From SB11 sp964584305 (GTDB lineage: Bacteria > Bacteroidota > Bacteroidia > UBA8524), in NCBI GenBank assembly GCA_964584305.1, contig CAZOZL010000001.1:310001-374000 (forward strand): a stretch of DNA of 64,000 bases, read 5' to 3'. The notes under the pieces are model-generated. The model worked only from the letters and a program-made list of their open reading frames with translations, was not told the origin of the DNA and did not search any database. Shown one piece after another: positions 44,700 through 51,863 of the stretch; positions within the stretch are counted from its first letter, which is position 1; each line of letters opens with the position of its first letter. The position numbers and the translations under genes are program-made.

Positions 44700-44704
44700 A
44701 ATAA

Positions 44705-45232
44705 TTATAAAGCAGCTAAAAACTTATTTACCTTCTGTTGCAATACTATTGCTGTTTCAGGAATCAAGTCCCTATGGTTAATATTATTATGAAAACTACC
44801 TAACGAGAGATTCTCAATAATTTCTGCTCCCATATGGGGTAACATATTTACTAATATATTTAAGCTTGATGCAGCCCCTCTTGGGCCAGGTGAAGTACTT
44901 AATAAAAGCATTTTTTTACCTTCTAAAAATTGGCGATTTAGTCTTGATAACCAATCAAGAGTATTTTTTAATACAGCTGTTAAAGAACCATTATGCTCTG
45001 GAGATGAGATAATAATACCATCAGCAGTTTGCAGTTTCTCACTTAAATGCTGTATTCCAATAGGGAAACCATTTTCCTTTTCCTCATCAATACCATATAT
45101 AGGTGCAGGATAATCTCTAATATCAATTACTTCTACCTCAGCATTATTTACCATACGAGCTACTAATACAATAAGCTGTTGATTTATAGATTGAGAACTA
45201 TTACTTCCTGAAAAGGCGATTATTTTCTTCAT
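44705..45232 (-). CDS. NADPH-dependent FMN reductase family protein
   Basis: 175 residues of the flavodoxin-like NAD(P)H reductase family. FSGSNSSQSINQQL is the FMN-phosphate loop, IISSPEHNGSLTAVLKNTLDWLSR is the signature stretch, and LLSTSPGPRGAASSL the second FMN loop. Soluble homodimers of this kind reduce FMN, quinones, azo or nitro compounds. It is cotranscribed with the DUF481-like gene; the isochorismatase-like gene upstream is separated by a terminator. Confidence 0.9.
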   Translation of the reverse strand: MKKIIAFSGSNSSQSINQQLIVLVARMVNNAEVEVIDIRDYPAPIYGIDEEKENGFPIGIQHLSEKLQTADGIIISSPEHNGSLTAVLKNTLDWLSRLNRQFLEGKKMLLLSTSPGPRGAASSLNILVNMLPHMGAEIIENLSLGSFHNNINHRDLIPETAIVLQQKVNKFLAAL

Positions 45233-45331
45233 AATTTCAATAGTGAATTGTTATACAAATTTATTCCTACTCGATAGAACTATATAGGTCAAAAAAAGAT
45301 ACTTAATGGTTAATTTGTTCTTGTAATAAAC

Positions 45332-45364
45332 AAAAGAGAACATTCTTTACGAATGCTCTCTTTT
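45332..45364 (-). terminator. Terminator after the isochorismatase-like gene
   Basis: AAAAGAGAaCATTC and GAATGcTCTCTTTT form a stem around TTTAC; on the minus strand the stem itself ends in a T-rich stretch. Confidence 0.7.
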
Positions 45365-45377
45365 ATTAGAGTAAACT

Positions 45378-46112
45378 TTATTTTTTACCTAAAACTGGGT
45401 AAAAGTGTTGTTGCATTACTTCAACAGCGCCCATAGTTTTTGGGTTGTCGTAAACGCGTATCATTTCTGCCAGAACAGCTTCCCAGGTTATTGGTATTGC
45501 GCCCGCTTGCATCATGCGTTGCATGGCTCTTTCGTGTGCATCAGTTGTTCCATCTCCCATGGCATCAGAAATTATATATACTTCATAGCCTGCAGCTATG
45601 GCATCTATTGTTGTATAGGTTGGGCAACCTGATGACCATAAACCAGTCATTAATATTTTTTTCTTTCCTGTTTTCTTTATTGCATCAATAAAGTCTTGAT
45701 TTTGCCATGCGTTTAAAGTTTTTCTATCTATTACGGGCATTCCCTTCATTAAATCATTTACAGGTGCAATTGTTGTTTTGTTAGCACCTAAATTAACCCC
45801 AACAGTAGAGTGTACAATAGGAACATTAAAATTTAAGGCCGTTTTAACAATGCCCTGCATATTGTTGGTTAATAGTTTCTGATCGATTGAGTAAACTATA
45901 CCTAACATTTCTTGTTGGTAATCTATAACAGCTAATACAGTATTTTCAGCGGTTAAAAGATTGTCGGTTTTAGGATCTTTTGGGATGAATTTGTACTCAG
46001 AACTTGTACTAGATTTTTCATTCTTCGTTGCTACTTCACTTTTGTTTGTAAGCGAGGTAATACCGATAGTTAAAACTATTAACGCACCAGCTAATAAGAT
46101 TACTTTTTTCAT
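45378..46112 (-). CDS. Exported isochorismatase-family (cysteine) hydrolase
   Basis: 244 residues from ATG 46112 (12 residues downstream of the longest frame). The N-terminus MKKVILLAGALIVLTIGITS is a signal or anchor, unusual for this normally cytosolic family. VLAVIDYQQEM carries the catalytic Asp, RKTLNAWQNQDFIDAIKKTGKK the Lys region, and TGLWSSGCPTYTTIDAIAAGY the nucleophilic Cys and following helix; a cis-peptide-like step before the Cys is expected. Such proteins are often found with pirin and FMN-reductase genes under AraC regulators in this phylum. Substrate unknown. Confidence 0.85.
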   Translation of the reverse strand: MKKVILLAGALIVLTIGITSLTNKSEVATKNEKSSTSSEYKFIPKDPKTDNLLTAENTVLAVIDYQQEMLGIVYSIDQKLLTNNMQGIVKTALNFNVPIVHSTVGVNLGANKTTIAPVNDLMKGMPVIDRKTLNAWQNQDFIDAIKKTGKKKILMTGLWSSGCPTYTTIDAIAAGYEVYIISDAMGDGTTDAHERAMQRMMQAGAIPITWEAVLAEMIRVYDNPKTMGAVEVMQQHFYPVLGKK

Positions 46113-46217
46113 ATTCTTTTTTGTTTTAAGTTTAAGATTATGACACAAAAGTATAATAATAACAGGCTGATTAAAAGGTTATAAAGAGACTCTTAATGGT
46201 GATTAAAAGCTACTTAT

Positions 46218-47099
46218 TTATACCAAATGTTTAAAATTTGCGGGCGTTGTGCCTGTATGCTTTTTAAAATACTTTACCATGTTGGTAGGGTCGTCGAATC
46301 CAAATTCATAAGCAATATCTTTAACAGATTTTTGTGTACCCCTAAGCAAACGTTTCATTTCTAAAACCCGACGTTCGTCTATGGCTTCTTTTGGAGTTAC
46401 TTTGAGGTGTTTTTTTACAATTCTTGCTAAAGTTTTATTAGTTAATGCTAATTTATCCTCGTAAAAAGAAACACTATAGTTGGTTTTAAAACTACTTTCT
46501 AAAAGTTGGCTAAAGCTTAAACAATGTTGGGTGTTTTCATCTGGTTCAATTAAAAAAACTTTATGATTTATGCTTTGTAAATCCTCACAAAAAAGCAAAA
46601 AGATGCACAACCAATGGTAAAATTTTTGATCAGTAGACGATTTGTTTTTTTGATTGTAAACAGAAAACATATTGCCCCATATGTACTGAGTTTTTGTTAT
46701 ATCACTCTCTGGAATTTGTAAGATTTGTTTTCCTTCTAAATGGTCAGAAATTGTAAAGTTAAACAAATGGCGTAAGTCGTTATCCGTTCTATATAAAAAC
46801 TCGGGCTTAAAAGTAATAGAATATACTTCATGGTCATTAGTTAATGCTTCCATATAGTGGATTTGGTTATTTGAAACCATTATGATTGAGCCTGGCTCGA
46901 AATAATATTCCTTAAAGTCGATATAGTATTTGCCCTTACCTTTTTTAAACCAAAAAATAACATGGAAATCTCTTATCGAAGGAGAGTATATATCATCATT
47001 GTGGCTCTTATTGGTTTGTAAATCAACAATGGCAAAGGGTAACCCCCTGCCTTTGTCTTCTGATTTATGATGTACTATATGTTGACTTATATCAGACAT
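46218..47099 (-). CDS. AraC family transcriptional regulator
   Basis: 293 residues. An N-terminal cupin-like sensor (YYIDFKEYYFEPGSIIMVSNNQIHYM) is followed by a C-terminal AraC DNA-binding domain: VSFYEDKLALTNKTLARIVKKHL with the first helix-turn-helix, and KDIAYEFGFDDPTNMVKYFKKHTGTTPANF, the family signature. Likely controls the isochorismatase, reductase and neighbouring genes on the same strand. Its start overlaps the end of a pirin pseudogene by a few bases, so the original unit was probably pirin-araC. Confidence 0.9.
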   Translation of the reverse strand: MSDISQHIVHHKSEDKGRGLPFAIVDLQTNKSHNDDIYSPSIRDFHVIFWFKKGKGKYYIDFKEYYFEPGSIIMVSNNQIHYMEALTNDHEVYSITFKPEFLYRTDNDLRHLFNFTISDHLEGKQILQIPESDITKTQYIWGNMFSVYNQKNKSSTDQKFYHWLCIFLLFCEDLQSINHKVFLIEPDENTQHCLSFSQLLESSFKTNYSVSFYEDKLALTNKTLARIVKKHLKVTPKEAIDERRVLEMKRLLRGTQKSVKDIAYEFGFDDPTNMVKYFKKHTGTTPANFKHLV

Positions 47100-47352
47100 A
47101 AAAACTAAATGTTTTTCCTAACTCTTTTATTCTTTCTCTACCTCTAAGAAGGGCATCGTGGTTAGTGTGTATAGAACTTCCGTATACTTCCATTGCCTAA
47201 GTACTGGGTTCGGCTATTATCAAAACAAATTTGGTTGACCCTTTTTTTGCTTTAACAAAAATAGGATTATTATTTGGCGCTAATATTCCCATTTTTTGAT
47301 TTGGGATTTCAGCATCTCCTAATTGTACACTTCCTTCTCTTGGGAAAATGTG
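47092..47352 (-). pseudogene. Pirin-family cupin, 5'-truncated and interrupted by an amber codon
   Basis: On the minus strand one frame reads FPREGSVQLGDAEIPNQKMG, then ILAPNNNPIFVKAKKG, FVLIIAEPST, a TAG, and then in the same frame AMEVYGSSIHTNHDALLRGRERIKELG to TGA 47094-47092. The pattern matches the C-terminal cupin of pirins, where EP...YG..H.N marks the last strands. The N-terminal two thirds are absent; upstream lies the tRNA-Asn terminator. Disrupted in two ways, so non-functional. Confidence 0.65.
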
Positions 47353-47361
47353 TGCAAATAA

Positions 47362-47397
47362 AAAAGCCCCTCAACGTAAAATCGCTGAAAGGCTTTT
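47362..47397 (-). terminator. Terminator of tRNA-Asn
   Basis: AAAAGCCcCTCA (47362-47373) and TGAaAGGCTTTT (47386-47397) are inverted. The hairpin and flanks (TGTGCAAAT, TCAACGT, TCGCTGAAAGGC) are nearly the same as at 22871-22917. Confidence 0.8.
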
Positions 47398-47406
47398 AAC
47401 ATATCG

Positions 47407-47480
47407 CTCCCTGGACTGGACTCGAACCAGTGACCCTCTGATTAACAGTCAGATGCTCTAACCAGCTGAGCTACCAAGGA
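47407..47480 (-). tRNA. tRNA-Asn (GTT anticodon)
   Basis: Minus strand: acceptor TCCTTGG pairs with CCAGGGA (one U-G), discriminator G, no encoded CCA. D arm AGCTCAGCTGGTTAGAGC, anticodon arm CTGAC-TGTTAAT-CAG with GTT, T arm CACTGGTTCGAGTCCAGT. All parts intact. Confidence 0.96.
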
Positions 47481-47581
47481 GTATAATTGCTGGTTTCCTT
47501 CCCAAAAAAGGACTGCAATAATAGGTTTTAAGATTTAATTCCGCAATATTTGTATCGAATTTTTTTATCTTAATTTTATCT

Positions 47582-48514
47582 ATGAGTTTACTAGTAATTG
47601 GCTCCGTAGCCTTTGATGCAATTGAAACGCCTTTTGGCAAAACCGACAAAATAATTGGTGGTGCTGCTACTTATATTAGTTTATCAGCATCATACTTCAC
47701 AAAAGATATTAATCTTGTTGCCGTTGTGGGAGAGGATTTTCCCAAAACAGATATTGAGTTATTACAAAAGCATGGTATTGATACCGAAGGTTTACAAATA
47801 AAAGAAGGTGAAAAATCTTTTTTTTGGAGCGGTAAATACCATAACGATATGAATAGTCGCGATACATTGGTTACCGAACTAAATGTGTTAGAAAATTTTG
47901 ACCCTATTATTCCTGCCAGCTATCAAAATTGTGAGTTTTTAATGTTGGGCAACCTTGCTCCTAAAGTGCAAGAAACGGTTATTAACCGCTTGGATAAACG
48001 CCCCCGCCTTATAGTAATGGATACCATGAATTTTTGGATGGATATTGCTATGGACGACCTGCGCAAAACCATTAGCATGGTAGATGTGCTAACAATTAAT
48101 GATGAGGAAGCCCGCCAACTTAGCGGCGAGTATAGCTTGGTTAAAGCAGCTAAGAAAATTATGGCTATGGGACCCCAGTTTCTTATTATTAAAAAAGGGG
48201 AACACGGTGCATTATTATTTCACCAAAACGAGGTGTTTTTTGCCCCTGCTTTACCTTTAGAGGATGTTTTTGACCCCACGGGAGCAGGCGATACTTTTGC
48301 AGGTGGTTTTATTGGCTACCTTAGTAAAACAGAGAACATAAGTTTCGAGAATATGAAACGTGCAGTAGTATATGGCTCTGCCATGGCTTCGTTTTGTGTA
48401 GAAAAATTTGGCACAGAGCCTTTAATAGGGCTTACCGAGCAAGAAATCTCTCGCCGAGTGCAGCGGTTTAAAAACTTATCTCAGTTTGATATTGAGTTGG
48501 TAGAAACAGCCTAA
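47582..48514 (+). CDS. PfkB-family sugar/nucleoside kinase
   Basis: 310 residues. GGAATYISLSASYF is the N-terminal substrate region and DPTGAGDTFAGGFIGYL the C-terminal PfkB signature with the catalytic Asp and anion hole. Members phosphorylate adenosine, ribose, fructose or similar substrates; the N-terminal SVAFDAIETPFGK resembles the adenosine-kinase-like members of this phylum, but the substrate is not fixed by the sequence. No operon partner is visible. Cytosolic. Confidence 0.92.
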   Translation: MSLLVIGSVAFDAIETPFGKTDKIIGGAATYISLSASYFTKDINLVAVVGEDFPKTDIELLQKHGIDTEGLQIKEGEKSFFWSGKYHNDMNSRDTLVTELNVLENFDPIIPASYQNCEFLMLGNLAPKVQETVINRLDKRPRLIVMDTMNFWMDIAMDDLRKTISMVDVLTINDEEARQLSGEYSLVKAAKKIMAMGPQFLIIKKGEHGALLFHQNEVFFAPALPLEDVFDPTGAGDTFAGGFIGYLSKTENISFENMKRAVVYGSAMASFCVEKFGTEPLIGLTEQEISRRVQRFKNLSQFDIELVETA

Positions 48515-48620
48515 GCACACTAAGAAATATAGTTTTATACGCTATACATATGGTTTTTTTGACAAAGTATATGCTTTGCGTCTTTTTAGCACCTTTCTTA
48601 TCCTAAGAAGAAGGATAATT

Positions 48621-49169
48621 ATGAAAAACAGAAAAGAATTAGTGATACAGTGGGAAGCATTGAAGCCTAAGCTGAAGAGTTTTATTTTTTATAGACTAAA
48701 AGATAAAGACGACACTGAAGACTTATTGCAAGAAGTTTTTATAAAAGCCTATACCCGTTTTGATAGTTTGAAAGATATAAGTAAGCTAAGTTCGTGGCTT
48801 TTTAGTATTACCCGTAATGAGATTAACGCTTACTTTAATGCAAAGAAAAAAGGACTCTCTGTAAGTGGTGTATTAATTGAAGAAAGCCCACCAACCAGCC
48901 ATTTAGATATTTGTATTACCCCTTTTATTGATGCACTACCCAAAATATATAGCGATGCTATACGCCTTGCCGATATGGAAAATGTATCGCAAAAGGAATT
49001 GGCGCAACAGCTTAATATATCCTATTCAGGAGCAAAATCACGAGTGCAAAGAGGACGAAATAAATTGAAAGAACTAATTACAGATTGTTGTGCTATTACA
49101 CATGATGTTTATGGCAATATTATAGATTATGTACCCAAAAAAGGAGGGTATTGTGCCGCAAATTATTAA
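48621..49169 (+). CDS. sigZ: SigZ-type RNA polymerase sigma factor
   Basis: 182 residues from ATG 48621, preceded by an AAGAAGGATAA stretch; the longer frame starting TTG was rejected. Sigma region 2 at about 18-70 (KDKDDTEDLLQEVFIKAY, LSSWLFSITRNEI) and region 4 at about 105-150 (LADMENVSQKELAQQLNISYSGAKSRVQRGRNKLKEL). The C-terminal tail ITDCCAITHDVYGNIIDYVPKKGGYCAANY, with Cys-Cys and a later Cys, is the SigZ extension. No anti-sigma gene is adjacent. A bidirectional terminator separates it from a convergent Cys-rich mini-ORF. Confidence 0.88.
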   Translation: MKNRKELVIQWEALKPKLKSFIFYRLKDKDDTEDLLQEVFIKAYTRFDSLKDISKLSSWLFSITRNEINAYFNAKKKGLSVSGVLIEESPPTSHLDICITPFIDALPKIYSDAIRLADMENVSQKELAQQLNISYSGAKSRVQRGRNKLKELITDCCAITHDVYGNIIDYVPKKGGYCAANY

Positions 49170-49201
49170 AAAGGCTTCCCAAAATTTGGGAAGCCCTTTT
49201 T
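49168..49201. terminator. Bidirectional terminator between sigZ and the Cys-rich mini-ORF
   Basis: AAGGCTTCCCAAA (49171-49183) and TTTGGGAAGCC (49185-49195) with T runs on both strands. Confidence 0.85.
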
Positions 49202-49203
49202 GT

Positions 49204-49269
49204 TTAGCAGCAGATAATACCACCACAGCAACCATCGTCGCATTTAAGGTTTACTTGTTTTGTTTTCAT
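49204..49269 (-). CDS. 21-residue Cys-rich peptide convergent with sigZ
   Basis: ATG 49269-49267 to TAA 49206-49204 encodes a basic start (MKTKQVNLK) followed by CDDGCCGGIICC: five Cys in the last twelve residues, with two Cys-Cys pairs and a Gly-Gly. The stop lies 3 bases from a hairpin that terminates on both strands, which supports a real transcription unit. The pattern could bind metal, form disulfides, or be a ribosomally made modified peptide; no maturation genes are adjacent. The SigZ tail nearby also has Cys-Cys. Too short to call by homology. Confidence 0.45.
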   Translation of the reverse strand: MKTKQVNLKCDDGCCGGIICC

Positions 49270-49506
49270 TATTCTATTTATTAAAAGGTTAAAAAAATGT
49301 AACTGATGAAGTAGATGAAAGATGTTCCTAAGAGACGCAACGATTTCGTGTTTTTATTTCAGTTTTTGATACAGGATACTCCTTTCGCAGAGATGAAAGC
49401 CCACATGGTTGCATAAAATAGAAAGCAAATGTTGATACCGTTTTATTATAAACTAAGATTAGCATAAGCGAAACGTTGGGATAACATTAAGGTAATAATG
49501 CAGCCA

Positions 49507-49514
49507 TACTTTTG
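49507..49514 (+). promoter_or_regulatory. -7 box (TACTTTTG) before the CarboxypepD_reg-like gene
   Basis: TACTTTTG lies 8 bases before ATG 49523 and rules out the GTG at 49514. The 49270-49506 spacer upstream holds nothing else that I recognise. Confidence 0.35.
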
Positions 49515-49522
49515 TGTCTGAA

Positions 49523-49861
49523 ATGAAGAATGTAGTATTAATTATTCTTTTAGTAGTAGCAACTACTACCGCAATAGCAAACAATGCCGACCCAGCAACC
49601 AATCTTGTGCTTAGTGGGCAGGTAGTAGATGAAACGGGCGAGCCATTAGCAGGTGTTGAAGTGGTGATAGAAGGGTTAAACAAAAAAGTATATACCGATT
49701 TTGATGGCAACTTTGAGATTGCTCAACTTAGAAACGGAGCATATACATTGGTAATTAACTATGTATCGTACAAACAGGAGAAAACAGTACTTAAAACAGA
49801 ATTGAATAATAATAGCAAAGTACTTATTAAATTGCAGCACAAAGAGATGAAAGTGAGATAA
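49523..49861 (+). CDS. Secreted CarboxypepD_reg-like domain protein
   Basis: 112 residues from ATG 49523. Signal peptide (VVLIILLVVATTTAIAN), then a single carboxypeptidase-regulatory-like (Ig-type) domain: LSGQVVDETGEPLAGVEVVIEG, TDFDGNFEIAQLRNGAYTLV, and YVSYKQEK. This module usually stands at the N-terminus of TonB-dependent receptors; here it is alone, so it is a small periplasmic protein of unknown role. Confidence 0.88.
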   Translation: MKNVVLIILLVVATTTAIANNADPATNLVLSGQVVDETGEPLAGVEVVIEGLNKKVYTDFDGNFEIAQLRNGAYTLVINYVSYKQEKTVLKTELNNNSKVLIKLQHKEMKVR

Positions 49862-49954
49862 TTTACTCACCCTATCAATTCTTCTACTCATATAGCACAT
49901 CTGTATGTTACGTAATATTTAAGCCAATGTTATGTAATTGTTAACTCAATTGCT

Positions 49955-49962
49955 TATCTTTG
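49955..49962 (+). promoter_or_regulatory. -7 box (TATCTTTG) before the MORN-repeat gene
   Basis: TATCTTTG, 43 bases before ATG 50006. Confidence 0.4.
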
Positions 49963-50005
49963 TATTATTATTTCACAACTCAATACTCTAAAAAAATTTA
50001 CAGCC

Positions 50006-50479
50006 ATGAAAAAATCAATATTAAAAACTATATTTATGTTAGTTGCTTTGGTTTTCTCTGGTGCAGCAATAAATGCTAATTCCACAGAAACCGATGTAAA
50101 AATTTTTTACGACCAAAACGGTAATCTGTATAATGGTACTTACTACTCATACTATGATAATGGGCTAAAAGCAAGCGAACTATTTATAGTAGAAGGGAAA
50201 ATACAAGGGAAAGCCTATTTTTATAATGACAATGGTGTAAAAACAGAAGTAGGTAAATACATTGCTGGTGAAAGAAACGGCGAGTGGACAAAGTTTAACG
50301 AGAAAGGGAAAGTAGTTAGCATTGCCCATTTTAAAAATGATAAAAAAGACGGCACTTGGAAAATATTTACCAATGAAGGAGAACTAATTTTTGAAATGCA
50401 CTATGCAGAAGACAAAAAAATAGGTACTTGGAAGCAATGGAATATCACTGGTGATTTAATTGCCGAAAAAAAATATTAA
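50006..50479 (+). CDS. Secreted MORN-variant (YwqK-like) repeat protein
   Basis: 157 residues with a signal peptide to about 24. Five MORN-variant repeats follow, each with a G.W or G...Y turn (NGTYYSYYDNGLKASE, QGKAYFYNDNGVKTE, NGEWTKFNEKGKVV, DGTWKIFTNEGELI, IGTWKQWNITGDLI). The family is often labelled as the YwqK antitoxin, but with a signal peptide and no toxin neighbour that label is doubtful here. Role unknown; a terminator follows. Confidence 0.85.
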   Translation: MKKSILKTIFMLVALVFSGAAINANSTETDVKIFYDQNGNLYNGTYYSYYDNGLKASELFIVEGKIQGKAYFYNDNGVKTEVGKYIAGERNGEWTKFNEKGKVVSIAHFKNDKKDGTWKIFTNEGELIFEMHYAEDKKIGTWKQWNITGDLIAEKKY

Positions 50480-50506
50480 AAACTCTCAATTCTACCCTAC
50501 CTTAAC

Positions 50507-50543
50507 AAAGCCCTGCCATAGTAATATGGTGGGGCTTTTTTTG
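50507..50543 (+). terminator. Rho-independent terminator after the MORN-repeat gene
   Basis: AAAGCCCTGCCATA and TATGGTGGGGCTTT pair around GTAA, with a T run. Confidence 0.88.
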
Positions 50544-50681
50544 TTTGAACGAGATTAAAAAGATTCTCAATGTATCCAAAGCAAACAAGCGGGTTTACCC
50601 GAACGAATAGGTGGTACTTCGCTCCTCTCCGCTTGGAGAGTGGTTTTGTAGTAATTTTGTACCCTCCTAATAAAATAGAGG

Positions 50682-50808
50682 TGAGGTTATAAGGAAACCT
50701 ATCACACGCCTTTCGACTCCGCTCAAGATGACAACACTCGCGCTAAAGGCTAAAAGCCAATAGCTAACAGAAGACTATATTAAACTATTACATAATGCAC
50801 TACGGGTT
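50682..50808. repeat. Mosaic repeat block in the 50544-50942 spacer
   Basis: Three modules found elsewhere sit side by side: GGTGAGGTTATAAGGAAAC (inverted match at ~12646-12664), CGCCTTTCGACTCCGCTCAAGATGACA plus CTAAAGGCTAAAAGCCAATAGCTAACAG (same order at 56549-56612), and AATGCACTACGGGTT (56630-56644 direct; inverted at 12594 and 37130). No gene is seen. Confidence 0.7.
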
Positions 50809-50942
50809 AGGTTATACCCAACTCACATTGCTTTGGCAGGGTAGTTTAGTACCCAGTGTTTATTTAGATTGCAACAAAAATGTTTTAACCTACGTTTAGA
50901 AAACGTAATTTTGGGTTTTTGAATTTTAAAGAGGAGTTTTAA

Positions 50943-51860
50943 TTGTCAATTTTAGTACAAAATATTACCAAGCAGTATGGCAGTCAAAAGGCTGTAAACA
51001 ATATTAGCTTTAATGTTGAACCAGGTGAGATAGTGGGCTTTTTAGGACCTAATGGGGCGGGGAAATCTACCACCATGAAAATTTTAACCTGCTTTATCCC
51101 TCAAACGCAGGGCAAAGCCGAAGTTTGCGGTTTTGATGTTACCGAAAACCCTATTGAGGTACGCAAAAATATTGGCTACCTACCCGAGCATAATCCTCTG
51201 TATTTGGATATGTATGTACTTGAGTATTTACAATTTACCGCTAAAATACACGGGCTAAAAACGAAGGTAAACAGTATAGTGGATGAAATAATAGAGAAAA
51301 CAGGCATAATCCCCGAACGAAAAAAGAAAATTGGGCAATTATCAAAAGGGTATCGCCAGCGGGTGGGCTTGGCGCAAGCACTTTTGCACAACCCTAAAGT
51401 ACTTATACTGGATGAGCCTACGAGCGGATTAGACCCCAACCAAATAAGCGAAATACGCAACCTTATAAAAGAAACGGGAAAAGATCGCACTGTACTATTA
51501 TCTACCCATATTATGCAAGAGGTGGAAGCCCTGTGCGACCGTGTGATTATTATTAATAAAGGGCAAATTGTAGCCAATGATAGTACCCAAAACCTTAAAA
51601 CACGCTTTAAAAGCGGGCAAACCATTATATTAGTCGAGTTTAAGGGCAGTGTGAGTGAAAAACAGCTTAAAGCCGTTGCAGGGGTAGCAAATGCGCATCA
51701 TATTGGTGAAAATAGATGGCAAATTACCGCCATTAATCCCAATGATATAAAAGAACTATTATTTCGCTTTGCCGTAGATAATAATTTAGTGATTTTGGAG
51801 CTAAAGCAGGAAACCCAACGCTTAGAAGATGTTTTTCAACAGCTTACCCAAAAAGGGTAA
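50943..51860 (+). CDS. gldA: GldA-like gliding-motility ABC transporter ATP-binding protein
   Basis: 305 residues from TTG 50943, preceded by AAAGAGGAG. Walker A GPNGAGKST, signature LSKGYRQRVGLAQAL, Walker B VLILDEPTSGLDP and the His switch STHIMQ are intact. GldA pairs with GldF/GldG in the membrane for gliding or surface functions in this phylum; those genes are not here, so the assignment rests on similarity to GldA (YGSQKAVNNISF, GFLGPNG, LEDVFQQLT at the end). Convergent with the TPR gene, 3 bases between stops. Confidence 0.8.
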   Translation: MSILVQNITKQYGSQKAVNNISFNVEPGEIVGFLGPNGAGKSTTMKILTCFIPQTQGKAEVCGFDVTENPIEVRKNIGYLPEHNPLYLDMYVLEYLQFTAKIHGLKTKVNSIVDEIIEKTGIIPERKKKIGQLSKGYRQRVGLAQALLHNPKVLILDEPTSGLDPNQISEIRNLIKETGKDRTVLLSTHIMQEVEALCDRVIIINKGQIVANDSTQNLKTRFKSGQTIILVEFKGSVSEKQLKAVAGVANAHHIGENRWQITAINPNDIKELLFRFAVDNNLVILELKQETQRLEDVFQQLTQKG

Positions 51861-51863
51861 ACC

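Noticed and set aside
47155..47226. Possible 5S rRNA-like text (CCTAAGTACTGGGTTCGG)
   Set aside because: No 5S secondary structure or full-length match; the stretch reads as the pirin pseudogene on the minus strand.
50006..50479. YwqK antitoxin of a toxin-antitoxin system
   Set aside because: The protein is secreted and has no toxin-like neighbour; the MORN-repeat label is kept instead.
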